64,000 nt of DNA, from assembly GCA_025200525.1 (NCBI GenBank), contig CM045763.1, positions 157,238,246 through 157,302,245 on the forward strand. The letters run 5' to 3'. Shown here piece after piece: positions 1 through 13,232 of this stretch. Source of the DNA: Camellia lanceoleosa (taxonomy: Eukaryota; Streptophyta; Magnoliopsida; Ericales; Theaceae). Every line of letters begins with the position of its first letter. Position 1 is the stretch's first letter. The position numbers were made by a program, and so were the translations under genes. Below the pieces are notes generated by a model. The model was not told where the DNA came from. It searched no databases and saw only the letters and a program-made list of their open reading frames with translations.

Positions 1-1670
1 CCGATTACACGCCTAATCCAACTTATCAAATTTAAACAAAACAATATCCACACTTTCAAATATAAGCAATAAACATTAACAGAAAATAACAAAATGGTTC
101 AAAAACTAAAACTAATATAAAATCTACAAACCAAAAAAAACAAACATAAACATAAGTACGAGAAAAATTACGACGTGCGAAGCACGTGCACTTCCACTAG
201 GATATATAGAAGCAGATTAATACTTTCAATTGAATATTAACAATAAGAATTGAATATATAGAATCATAAATAAGGACTAAAAAAGCTAATGAACCCAGAA
301 TAAGTGGAGGTATTCAACTTTTCAAAAAAAAAAAAAAATGTGAAAAGGGATTTATTTATGATCTTACTTAGCATGACCACAAACAGCACAAAGAAGACAA
401 TCAAAGACAAAACTCTAGGATTGATATTCTGGCGTCGCACAAAGAGGCGTTCAATAATTTCAGACCCCGATGCTCTTACTGCTGGTTTCACAACGTAATT
501 AATTAAAACTTCCTTTGTAGAATTAGCTTGAGCTTCCAAGTTGACGGTGGAGAATACTCTGGCCAATATATAGACGAATTACTAGAGGTTGTTGAAGGGG
601 GATAATACACTAGCCTATATATAGACGAATTACTACTTTATTACTACTTTCCCATTTGATTTTGTTCTTCCAGTGTTATTCCAATGTTACTACTTTCCTA
701 TTTGATTATGTTTTTCTAGTGGCCACTATATAGACGAATTAGTAGAAGTTGTTGAAGGTGGAAAATACACTGGCCTATATATACATGAATTACAACATCC
801 CCATTTGATTTTTTTTTTCCATTGTTACTATTTTCCCTTTTACTACTTTCCCGTTTGATTTTTTTTTCAAATTGGTTTTGTTTTTCCAGTGTTGCTACTT
901 TCAAAGTACTACTACTTTCCCATTACTACTTTCCTACTTTGCCATTTGATTTTGTTTTTCCAGCGTCACTACTTTCAAAGTGTTACTACTTTCCTACTTT
1001 CTCATTTGATTTTGTTTTTCCGGTTGATTTTGTTTTTCCAGTGTTACTACTTTCCTACTTTCCATTTGATTTTGTTTTTCCAGTAGATTTTATTTTTTTC
1101 AGTGTTACTACTTTCCCGTAAAGTGTTACTACTTTCCTGTTTACTACTTTCCCATTTGATTTTATTTTTCTAGTCGTTTACTACTTTCCCATTTTATTTT
1201 GATTTTGTTTTTCCAGTGTTACTACTTTCTTGTTTACTACTTTATTAATATGAAATGGAAAATACAAACACAACAAATTTTCAAAATTCCTCAAAGAGGA
1301 TCAAACTAGAGAATGAATGAATTCTGTAAAATATTTTTATCTTTCAATTGCCTTTACTTGATTTATTCCAAAATTATAATTAAAATATTACATTATTAGT
1401 TGAACGTTTCACTTATTCACCATAAATAATAGTAATATTATAATATTAGTTGGGTGCTTTATTTGTACATCTTTCAATTACAAAATGGTTTCTATATACA
1501 TACACATAACTAAAGTGAATCAACCTGGTGAATTATATATTTAATAGTAATAAGTCCAACCATATGATATGGACTGCAATTATCTTATGTTATTGTTTCA
1601 ACCTACTTTCTAAATTTTAATACTTAAATAAAAATACAATTGCCTCTCATACATTTGAAAGACATGGAGT
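1..1670 (+). repeat. Array unit 1
   Basis: A unit of 1670 bp. The hairpin arm pair lies at 173-187 (one base of the outer stem is changed) and is followed by CTAGG at 197-201. TATATAGACGAATT-type sub-repeats lie at about 545-800 and the T-rich minisatellite at about 640-1245. Confidence 0.9.
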
Positions 1671-2720
1671 CCGATTACACGCCTAATCCACCTTATCAAA
1701 TTTAAACAAAACAATATGCACACTTTCAAATATAAGCATTAAACATTAACAGAAAATAACAAAATGGTTCAAAAACTAAAACTAATATAAAATCTACAAA
1801 CCGAAAAAAAAAATAAATAAATAAACATAAGTGTGAGAAAAATTACCATGTGCGAAGCACGTGCACTTCCACTAGTATATATAGAAGCAGATTAATACTT
1901 TCAGCTGAATATTAACAATAAGAATTGAATATATAGAATCATAAATAAGGACTAAAAAAGCTAATGAACCCAGAATAAGTGGAGGTATTCAACTTTTCAA
2001 AAAAAAAAAAAAAAAAAAAAAAATGAAAAGGGATTTATTTATCATCTTACTTAGCATGACCACAAACAGCACAAAGAAGACAATCAAAGACGAAACTCAA
2101 GGATTGAAATTCTGGCGTCGCACAAAGAGGTGTTCAATAATTTCAGACCCCGATGCTCTTATTGCTGGTTTCACAACGTAATTAATTAAAACTTCCTTCG
2201 CAGAATTGGCTTGAGCTTCCAAGTTGACGGGGGAGAATACTCTGGCCTATGTATAGACGAATTACTACTTTAGTACTACTTTCCCATTTGATTTTGTTCT
2301 TCCAATGTTATTCCAATGTTACTACTTTCCCATTTGATTATGTTTTTCTAGTGGGCACTATATAGACGAATTAGTAGAATTTGTTGAAGGTGGACAATAC
2401 ACTGGCCTATATATACATGAATTACTACATCCCGATCTGATTTTGTTTTTCCAGTGTTACTATTTTCCCTTTTACTACTTTCTCGTTTGATTTTTTTAGT
2501 TGGGTGCTTTATTTGTACATCTGTCAATTACAAAATGGTTTCTATATACATACACATAACTAAAGTGAATCAACCTGGTGAATTATATATTTAATAGTAA
2601 TAAGTCCAACCATATGATATGGACTACAATTATCTTATGTTATTGTTTCAACCTGCTTTCTAAATTTTAATACTTAAATAAAAATGTAATTGCCTCTCGT
2701 ACATTTGAAGTACATGGAGA
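1671..2720 (+). repeat. Array unit 2, with internal deletion
   Basis: This unit is only 1050 bp. The hairpin is at 1847-1863 (left arm CATGTG) with CTAGT at 1872-1876. At about 2497 the minisatellite jumps directly to the AGTTGGGTGCTTTATTTG segment, so roughly 600 bp of minisatellite and following AT-rich sequence are missing. It carries the longest A-run of the array, near 2000-2022. Confidence 0.9.
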
Positions 2721-4345
2721 CCGATTACACGCCTAATCCAACTTATCAAATTTAAACAAAACAATATGCACACTTTCAAATATAAGCATTAAACATTAAC
2801 AGAAAATAACAAAATGGTTCAAAAACTAAAACTAATATAAAATCTACTGACCGAAAAAAAAAACATAAACATAAGTGTGAGAAAAATTACCACGTGCGAA
2901 GCACGTGCACTTCCACTAGTATATATAGAAGCAGATTAATACTTTCAATTGAATATTAACAATAAGAATTGAATATATAGAATCATAAATAAGGACTAAA
3001 AAAGCTAATGAACGCAGAATAAGTGGAGGTAGTCAACTTTTCAAAAAAAAAATTAATAAAAATGAAAAGAGATTTATTTATCATCTTACTTAGCATGACC
3101 ACAAACAGCACAAAGAAGACAATCAAAGACGAAACTCAAGGATTGAAATTCTGGCGTCGCACAAAGAGGTGTTCAATGATTTCAGACCCCGATGCTCTTA
3201 CTGCCGGTTTCACAACGTAATTAATTAAAACTTCCTTCGCAGAATTGGCTTGAGCTTCCAAGTTGACGAGGGAGAATACTCTGGCCTATATATAGACGAA
3301 TTACTACTTTATTACTACTTTCCCATTTGATTTTGTTCTTCCAGAGTTATTCCAATGTTACTACTTTCCCATTTGATTATGTTTTTCTAGTGGGCACTAT
3401 ATAGACGAATTAGTAAAAGTTGTTGAAGGTGGACAATACACTGGCCTATATATACATGAATTACTACATCCCCATTTGATTTTGTTTTTCCAGTGTTACT
3501 ATTTTCCCTTTTACTACTTTCCCGATTGATTTTTTTTTTTTCTAATTGATTTTGTTTTTCCAGTGGTACTACTTTCAAAGTACTACTACTTTCCCGTTTA
3601 CTACTTTCCTACTTTGCCATTTGATTTTGTTTTTCCAGTGTCACTACCTTCATAGTGTTACTATTTTCTTATTTTCCCATTTGATTTTGTTTTTCCAGTT
3701 GATGTTGTTTTTCCAGTGTTACTACTTTCCTATTTTCCATTTGATTTTGTTTTTCCAGTTGATTATATTTTTTTCAGTGTTATTACTTTCCCGTAAAGTG
3801 TTACTACTTTCTTGTTTACTACTTTCCGATTTGATTTTATTTTTCTAGTCGTTTACTACTTTCCCATTTTATTTTGATTTTGTTTTTCCAGTGTTACTAC
3901 TTTCTTGTTTACTACTTTATTAATATGAAATGGAAAATTCAAACACAACAAATTTTCAAAATTCCTCAAAGAGGATCAAACTAGAGAATGAATGAATTCT
4001 GTAAAATATTTTTATCTTTCAATTGCCTTTACTTGATTTATTCCAAAATTATAATTAAAATATTACATTATTAGTTGAACGATTCACTTATTCATCTTAA
4101 ATAATAGTAATATTATAATATTAGTTGGGTGCTTTATTTGTACATCTTTCAATTACAAAATGGTTTCTATATACATACACATAACTAAAGTGAATCAACC
4201 TGGTGAATTATATATTTAATAGTAATAAGTCCAACCATATGATATGGACTGCAATTATCTTATGTTATTGTTTCAACCTACTTTCTAAATTTTAATACTT
4301 AAATAAAAATACAATTGCCTCTCATACATTTGAAGGACATGGAGT
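2721..4345 (+). repeat. Array unit 3
   Basis: A unit of 1625 bp with hairpin CACGTGCGAAGCACGTG at 2891-2907 and CTAGT at 2916-2920. The minisatellite is at about 3297-3923. Confidence 0.9.
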
Positions 4346-5950
4346 CCGATTACACGCCTAATCTAACTTATCAAATTTAAACAAAACAATATGCACACTT
4401 TCAAATATAAGCATTAAACATTAACAGAAAATAACAAAATGGTTCAAAAACTAAAACTAATATAAAATCTACAAACCGAAAAAAAAAAACATAAACATAA
4501 GTGTGAGAAAAATTATCACGTGCGAAGCACGTGCACTTCCACTAGTATATATAGAAGCAGATTAATACTTTCAATTGAATATTAACAATAAGAATTGAAT
4601 ATATAGAATCATAAATAAGGGCTAAAAAAGCTAATGAACCCAGAATAAGTGGAGGTATTCAACTTTTCAAAAAAAAAAAAATGAAAAGGGATTTATTTAT
4701 CATCTTACTTAGCATGACCACAAACAGCACAAAGAAGACAATCAAAGACGAAACTCAAGGATTGAAATTCTGGCGTCGCACAAAGAGGTGTTCAATAATT
4801 TCAGACCCCGATGCTCTTACTGCTGGTTTCAAAACGTAATTAATGAAAACTTCCTTCGCAGAATTGGCTTGAGTTTCCAAGTTGACGGGGGAGAGTACTC
4901 TGGCCTATGTATAGACGAATTACTACTTCATTACTACTTTCCCATTTGATTTTGTTCTTCCAGTGCTATTCCAATGTTACTACTTTCACATTTGATTATG
5001 TTTTTCTAGTGGGCACTATATAGACGAATTAGTAGAAGTTGTTGAAGGTGGACAATACACTGGCCTATATATACATGAATTACTACATCCCCATTTGATT
5101 TTGTTTTTCCAATGTTACCATTTTCTCTTTTACTACCTTCCCGTTTGATTTTTTTTTTCTTTTTCCAATTGATTTTGTTTTTCCAGTGTTACTAATTTCA
5201 AAGTACTACTACTTTCCCGTTTACTACTTTCCTACTTTGCCATTTGATTTTATTTTTCCAGTGTCACTACTTTCATAGTGTTACAACCTTCCTACTCTCC
5301 CATTTGATTTTGTTTTTCCAGTGTTACTACTTTCCTACTTTCCATTCGATTTTGTTTTTCCAGTTGATTTTCTTTTTTTCAGTTTTACTACTTTCCCGTA
5401 AAGTGTTACTACTTTCCTGTTTACTACTTTCCGATTTGATCTTATTTTTCTAGTCGTTTACTACTTTCCCATTTTATTTTGATTTTGTTTTTCCAGTGTT
5501 ACTACTTTCTTGTTTACTACTTTATTAATATGAAATGGAAAATTCAAACACAACAAATTTTCAAAATTCCTCAAAGATGATCAAACTAGAGAATGAATTA
5601 ATTCTGTAAAATATTTTTATCTTTCAATTGCCTTTACTTGATTTATTCCAAAATTATAATTAAAATATTACATTATTAGTTGAACGTTTCACTTATTCAC
5701 CTTAAATAATAGTAATATTATAATGTTAGTTGGGTGCTTTATTTGTACATCTTTCAATTACAAAATGGTTTCTATATACATACACATAACTAAAGTGAAT
5801 CAACCTGCTGAATTATATAATTAATAGTAATAAGTCCAACCATATGATATGGACTGCAATTATCTTATGTTATTGTTTCAACCTACTTTCTAAATTTTAT
5901 TACTTAAATAAAAATACAATTGCCTCTCATACATTTGAAGGACATGAAGT
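4346..5950 (+). repeat. Array unit 4
   Basis: A unit of 1605 bp with hairpin at 4517-4533 and CTAGT at 4542-4546. The minisatellite is at about 4917-5526. It shares private variants with unit 5, for example CCTGCTGAATTATATAATT near the end. Confidence 0.9.
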
Positions 5951-7536
5951 CCGATTACACGCCTAATCCAACTTATCGAATTTAAACAAAACAATATGCA
6001 CACTTTCAAATATAAGCATTAAACATTAACAGAAAATAACAAAATGGTTCAAAAACTAAAACTAATATAAAATCTACAAACCGAAAAAAAAAAAAACATA
6101 AACATAAGTGTGAGAAAAATTATCACGTGCGAAGCACGTGCACTTCCACTAGTATATATAGAAGCAGATTAATACTTTCAATTGAATATTAACAATAAGA
6201 ATTGAATATATAGAATCATAAATAAGGACTAAAAAAGCTAATGAACCCAGAATAAGTGGAGGTATTCAACTTTTCAAAAAAAAAAAAATGAAAAGGGATT
6301 TATTTATCATCTTACTTAGCATGACCACAAACAGCACAAAGAAGACAATCAAAGACGAAACTCAAGGATTGAAATTCTGGCGTCGCACAAAGAGGTGTTC
6401 AATAATTTCAGACCCCGATGCTCTTACTGCTGGTTTCATAACGTAATTAATGAAAACTTCCTTCGCAGAATTGGCTTGAGTTTCTAAGTTGACGGGGGAG
6501 AGTACTCTGGCCTATGTATAGACGAATTACTACTTTATTACTACTTTCCCTTTTGATTTTGTTCTTCCAGTGCTATTCCAATGTTACTACTTTCACATTT
6601 GATTATGTTTTTCTAGTGGGCACTATATAGACGAATTAGTAAAAGTTGTTGAAGGTGGACAATACACTGGCCTATATATACATGAATTACTACATCCCCA
6701 TTTGATTTTGTTTTTCCAATGTTACCATTTTCTCTTTTACTACCTTCCCGTTTGATTTTTTTTTTCTTTTTCCAATTGATTTTGTTTTTCCAGTGTTACT
6801 AATTTCAAAGTACTACTACTTTCCCGTTTACTACTTTCCTACTTTGCCATTTGATTTTATTTTTCCAGTGTCACTACTTTCATAGTGTTACAACCTTCCT
6901 ACTCTCCCATTTGATTTTGTTTTTCCAGTGTTACTACTTTCCTACTTTCCATTCGATTTTGTTTTTCCAGTTGATTTTCTTTTTTTCAGTTTTACTACTT
7001 TCCTGTTTACTACTTTCCGATTTGATCTTATTTTTCTAGTCGTTTACTACTTTCCCATTTTATTTTGATTTTATTTTTCCAGTGTTACTACTTTCTTGTT
7101 TACTACTTTATTAATATGAAATGGAAAATTCAAACACAACAAATTTTCAAAATTCCTCAAAGAGGATCAAACTAGAGAATGAATTAATTCTGTAAAATAT
7201 TTTTATCTTTCAATTGCCTTTACTTGATTTATTCCAAAATTATAATTAAAATATTACATTATTAGTTGAACGTTTCACTTATTCACCTTAAATAATAGTA
7301 ATATTATAATGTTAGTTGGGTGCTTTATTTGTACATCTTTCAATTACAAAATGGTTTCTATATACATACACATAACTAAAGTGAATCAACCTGCTGAATT
7401 ATATAATTAATAGTAATAAGTCCAACCATATGATATGGACTGCAATTATCTTATGTTATTGTTTCAACCTACTTTCTAAATTTTATTACTTAAATAAAAA
7501 TACAATTGCCTCTCATACATTTGAAGGACATGAAGT
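5951..7536 (+). repeat. Array unit 5
   Basis: A unit of 1586 bp with hairpin at 6124-6140 and CTAGT at 6149-6153. The minisatellite is at about 6525-7113 and lacks one internal monomer compared with unit 4. It is nearly identical to unit 4, and its head (CTTATCGAATTT) matches the head of unit 6. Confidence 0.9.
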
Positions 7537-9167
7537 CCGATTACACGCCTAATCCAACTTATCGAATTTAAACAAAACAATATGCACACTTTCAAATATA
7601 AGCATTAAACATTAACAGAAAATAACAAAATGGTTCAAAAACTAAAACTAATATAAAATCTACAAACCGAAAAAAAAAAAACATAAACATAAGTGTGAGA
7701 AAAATTATCACGTGCGAAGCACGTGCACTTCCACTAGTATATATAGAAGCAGATTAATACTTTCAATTGAATATTAACAATAAGAATTGAATATATAGAA
7801 TCATAAATAAGGACTAAAAAAGCTAATGAACCCAGAATAAGTGGAGGTATTCAACTTTTCAAAAAAAAAAAAAAAAAATGAAAAGGGATTTATTTATCAT
7901 CTTACTGAGCATGACCACAAACAGCCCAAAGATGACAATCAAAGACGAAACTCAAGGATTGAAATTCTGGCGTCGCACAAAGAGGTGTTCAATAATTTCA
8001 GACCCCGATGCTCTTACTGTTGATTTGACAACGTAATTAATTAAAACTTCCTTCGCAGAATTGGCTTGAGTTTCCAAGTTGACGGGAGAGAATACTCTGG
8101 CTTATGTATAGACGAATTACTACTTTATTACTACTTTCCCATTTGATTTTGTTCTTCCAATGTTATTCCAATGTTACTACTTTCCCATTTGATTATGTTT
8201 TTCTTGTGGCCACTATATAGACGAATTAGTAGAAGTTGTTGAAGGTGGACAATACACTGGCCTATATATACATGAATTACTACATCCCCATTTGATTTTG
8301 TTTTTCCAGTGTTACCATATTCCCTTTTACTACTTTCCTGTTTGTTTTTTTTTTTTTTTTTTCCAACTGATTTTGTTTTTCCAGTGTTACTACTTTCAAA
8401 GTACTACTACTTTCCCGTTTACTACTTTCCTACTTTGCCATTTGATTTTGTTTTTCCAGTGTCACTACTTTCATAGTGTTAGTACCTTCCTACTTTCCCA
8501 TTTGATTTTGTTTTTCCAGCTGATTTTGTTTTTTCCAATGTTACTACTTTCCTACTTTCCATTTGATTTTCTTTTTCCAGTTGATTTTATTTTTTTCAGT
8601 GTTACTACTTTCCCGTAAAGTGTTACTACTTTCCTGTTTACTACTTTCCGATTTGATTTTATTTTTCTAGTCGTTCACTACTTAACCATTTTATTTTGAT
8701 TTTGTTTTTCCAGTGTTACTACTTTCTTGTTTACTACTTTATTAATATGAAATGGAAAATACAAACACAACAAATTTTCAAAATTCCTCGAAGAGGATCA
8801 AACTAGAGAATGAATGAATTCTGTAAAATATTTTTATCTTTCAATTGCCTTTACTTGATTTATTCCAAAATTATAATTAAAATATTACATTATTAGCTGA
8901 ACGTTTCACTTATTCACCTTAAATAATAGTAATATTATAATATTAGTTGGGTGCTTTATTTGTACATCGTTCAATTACAAAATGGTTTCTATATACATAC
9001 ACATAACTAAAGTGAATCAACCTGGGGAATTATATATTTAATAGTAATAAGTCCAACCATATGATATGGACTGCAATTATTTTATGTTATTGTTTCAACC
9101 TACTTTCTACATTTTAATACTTAAATAAAAATATAAATGCCTCTCATACATTTGAAGGACATGGAGT
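7537..9167 (+). repeat. Array unit 6
   Basis: A unit of 1631 bp with hairpin at 7709-7725 and CTAGT at 7734-7738. The minisatellite is at about 8115-8735. Confidence 0.9.
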
Positions 9168-10843
9168 CCGATTACACGCCTAATCTAACTTATCAAATTT
9201 AAACAAAACAATATGCACACTTTCAAATATAAGCAATAAACATTAACAGAAAATAACAAAATGGTTCAAAAACTAAAACTAATATAAAATCTACAAACCA
9301 AAAAAAACAAACATAAACATAAGTACGAGAAAAATTACCACGTGCGAAGCACGTGCACTTCCACTAGTATATATAGAAGCAGATTAATACTTTCAATTGA
9401 ATGTTAACAATAAGAATTGAATATATAGAATCATAAATAAGGACTAAAAAAGCTAATGAACCCAGAATAAGTGGAGGTATTCAACTTTTCAAAAAAAAAA
9501 AAAAAAAACAAGTGAAAAGGGATTTATTTATCATCTTACTTTGCATGACTACAAACAGCACAAAGAAGACAATCAAAGACGAAACTCTGGGATTGATATT
9601 CTGGCGTCGCACAAAGAGGTGTTCAATAATTTTAGACCCCGATGCTCTTACTGTTGGTTTCACAACGTAATTAATTAAAACTTCATTCGTAGAATTAGCT
9701 TGAGCATCCAAGTTGATGAGGGAGAATACTCTGGCCTATATATAGACGAATTACTAGAGGTTGTTGAAGGGGGATAATACCCTGGCCTATATATATACGA
9801 ATTACTACTTTATTACTAATTTCCCATTTGATTTTGTTCTTCCAGTGTTATTCCAATGTTACTACTTTCCCATTTGGTTATGTTTTTCTAGTGGCCACTA
9901 TATAGACGAAATAGTAGAAGTTGTTGAAGGTGGACAATACACTGGCCCATATATACATGAATTACAACATCCCCATTTGATTTTGTTTTTCCATTGTTAC
10001 TATTTTCCCTTTTACTACTTTCCAGTTTGATTTTTTTCTCTAATTGATTTTGTTTTTCCAGTGTTACTACTTTCAAAGTACTACTACTTTCCCATTTACT
10101 ACTTTCCTACTTTGACATTTGATTTTGTTTTTCCAGTGTCACTACTTTCAAATTGTTACTACTTTCCTACTTTCCCATTTCATTTTGTTTTTCCAGTTGA
10201 TTTTGTTTTTCCAGTGTTACTACTTTCCTACTTTCCATTTGATTTTGTTTTTCCAGTTGATTTTATTTTTTTCAGTGTTACTACTTTCCCGTAAAGTGTT
10301 ACTACTTTCCTGTTTACTACTTTCCCATTTGATTTTATTTTTCTAGTCGTTTACTACTTTCCCATTTTATTTTGATTTTGTTTTTCCAGTGTTACTACTT
10401 TCTTATTTACTACTTTATTAATATAAAATGGAAAATACAAACACAACAAATTTTCAAAATTCCTCAAAGAGGATCAAACTAGAGAATGAATGAATTCTGT
10501 AAAATATTTTTATCTTTCAATTGCCTTTACTTGATTTATTTAAAAATTATAATTAAAATATTACATTATTAGTTGAAAGTTTCATTTATTCACGTTAAAT
10601 AATAGTAATATTATAATGTTAGTTGGGTGCTTTATTTGTACATCTTTCAATTACAAAATGGTTTCTATATACATACACATAACTAAAGTGAATCAACCTG
10701 GTGAATTATATATTTAATAGTAATAAGTCCAACCATATGATATGGACTGCAATTATCTTATGTTATTGTTTCAACCTACTTTCTAAATTTTAATACTTAA
10801 ATAAAAATACAATTGCCTCTCATACATTTGAAGGACATGGAGT
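9168..10843 (+). repeat. Array unit 7
   Basis: A unit of 1676 bp with hairpin at 9339-9355 and CTAGT at 9364-9368. The minisatellite is at about 9803-10422. It resembles unit 1 in the block around 9230-9320. Confidence 0.9.
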
Positions 10844-12450
10844 CCGATAACACGCCTAATCCAACTTATCAAATTTAAACAAAACAATATGCACACTTTC
10901 AAATATAAGCAATAAACATTAACATAAAATAAGAAAATGGTTCAAAATCTAAAACTAATATAAAATCTACAAACCGAAAAAAAAAAAACATAAACATAAG
11001 TGTGAGAAAAATTACCACGTGCGAAGCACGTGCACTTCCACTAGGATATATATAGAAGCAGATTAATACTTTCAGCTGAATATTAACAATAAGAATTGAA
11101 TATATAGAATCATAAATAAGGACTAAAAAAGCTAATGAACCCAGAATAAGTGGAGGTATTCAACTTTTCAAAAAAAATAAAATAAAATGAAAAGGGATTT
11201 ATTTATCATCTTACTTAGCATGACCATAAACAGCACAAAGAAGACAATCAAAGACGAAACTCAAGGATTGAAATTCTAGCGTCGCACAAAGAGGTGTTCA
11301 ATAATTTCAGACCCCGATGCTCTTACTGCTGGTTTCACAACGTAATTAATTAAAACTTCCTTCGCAGAATTGGCTTGAGCTTCCAAGTTGACGGGGGAGA
11401 ATACTCTGGCCTATGTATAGACGAATTGCTACTTTATTACTACTTTCCCATTTGATTTTGTTCTTTCAGTGTTATTCCAATGTTACTACTTTCCCATTTG
11501 ATTATGTTTTTCTAGTGGGCACTATATAGACGAATTAGTAGAAGTTGTTGAAGGTGGACAATACACTGGCCTATATATACATGAATTACTACATCCCCAT
11601 CTGATTTTGTTTTTCCAGTGTTACTATTTTCCCTTTTACTACTTTCCCGTTTGATTTTTTTTTTCCAATTGATTTTGTTTTTCCAGTGTTACTACTTTCA
11701 AAGTACTACTACTTTCCGGTTTACTACCTTCCTACTTTGCCATTTGATTTTATTTTTCCAGTGTCACTACTTTCATAGTGTTACAACCTTCCTACTCTCC
11801 CATTTGATTTTGTTTTTCCAGTGTTACTACTTTCCTACTTCCAATTTGATTTTGTTTTTCCAGTTGATTTTATTTTTTTCAGTGTTACTACTTTCCCGTA
11901 AAGTGTTACTACTTTCCTGTTTACTACTTTCCCATTTGATTTTATTTTTCTAGTCGTTTACTACTTTCCCATTTTATTTTGATTTTGTTTTTCCAGTGTT
12001 ACTACTTTCTTATTTACTACTTTATTAATATGAAATGGAAAATACAAACACAACAAATTTTCAAAATTCCTCAAAGAGGATCAAACTAGAGAATGAATGA
12101 ATTCTGTAAAATATTTTTATCTTTCAATTGCCTTTACTTGATTTATTTAAAAATTATAATTAAAATATTACATTATTAGTTGAACATTTTACTTATTCAC
12201 CTTAAATAATAGTAATATTATAATGTTAGTTGGGTGCTTTATTTGTATATCTTTCAATTACAAAATGGTTTCTATATACATACACATAACTAAAGTGAAT
12301 CAACCTGGTGAATTATATATTTAATAGTAATAAGTCCAACCATATGATATGGACTGCAATTATCTTATGTTATTGTTTCAACCTACTTTGTAAACTTTAA
12401 TATTTAAATAAAAATATAAATGCCTCTCATACATTTGAAGGACATGGAGT
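10844..12450 (+). repeat. Array unit 8
   Basis: A unit of 1607 bp with hairpin at 11026-11042 followed by CTAGG (11051-11055) instead of CTAGT, as in unit 1. The minisatellite is at about 11428-12028. Confidence 0.9.
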
Positions 12451-13232
12451 CCGATTGCACGCCTAATCGAACTTATCAAATTTAAACAAAACAATATCCA
12501 CACTTTCAAATATAAGCATTAAACATTAACATAAAGTAACAAAATTTTTTCAAAAACTAAAACTAATATAAAATCTAGAAACCGAATAAAAAAACATAAA
12601 CATTAGTATGAGAAAAAGTACCACGTGCGAAGCACGTGCACTTCCACTAGTATATATAGAATCAGATTAATACTTTCAATTGAATATTAACAATAAGAAT
12701 TGAATATATAGAATCATAAATAAGGACTAAAAAAGCTAATGAACCCAAAATAAGTGGAGGTATTCAACTTTTCAAAAAAAAAGAAAAAAAAAAGAAAAGG
12801 GATTTATTTATCATCTTACTTAGCATGACCACAAACAGCATAAAGAAGACAATCATAGACCAAACTCAAGGATTGAAATTCCGGCGTCGCACAAAGACGG
12901 GTTCGATAATTTCGGACCCCAATGCTCTCATAGCTGGTTTCACAACGTAATTATGGAAAACTTCCTTCCCAGAACTGGCTTGAGATTCCAAGTTGAAGGG
13001 GGGAGAATACTCTAGCCTATATATAGACGAATTACTAAAAATTGTTGAAGGGGGAGAATACACTGGCCTATATATAAACGAATTACTGCTTTATTACTAC
13101 TTTTCCATTTGTTTTTGTTTTTCCAGTGTTACTGCAATATTACTACTTTCCCATTTGATTATGTTTTTCCTGTGGCCACTCTATAGATGAATTAGTAGAA
13201 GTTGTTGAAGAGGGAGAATACACTGGCCTATA
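12451..13232 (+). repeat. Array unit 9, left part (split by gypsy element)
   Basis: The hairpin is at 12622-12638 with CTAGT at 12647-12651. The unit is cut at 13232 by the plus-strand gypsy insertion and resumes after 22439. A truncated LTR (23004-24794) splits it again, and it ends at about 25610. Its net length without insertions is about 2.16 kb, the longest in the array because the minisatellite is expanded. Confidence 0.88.
13228..13232. repeat. Target-site duplication CTATA (left)
   Basis: CTATA lies directly before the LTR start TGTGATGACC and is repeated at 22440-22444 directly after the LTR end GGCGTTACA. Removing the element and one copy restores the array motif GGCCTATATATAGACGAATT. 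Confidence 0.95.

Noticed and set aside
300..345. A-runs in each unit as possible SINE or retrogene tails
   Set aside because: They are internal, at the same place in all units, with no target duplication or upstream Pol III boxes.
304..498. Plus-strand frame MEVFNFSKKKK... repeated in several units
   Set aside because: It runs through a variable A-run and overlaps the better conserved minus-strand frame. Frame and length change from unit to unit.
822..1121. Long plus-strand frames rich in LLLS, FDFVFPV and ILFFQ, here and in every minisatellite block, up to 200 codons at 22504-23106
   Set aside because: They translate the T-rich minisatellite in whichever frame lacks stops. Repeats of the DNA monomer explain the peptide, and composition is extreme. 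I do not regard them as genes.
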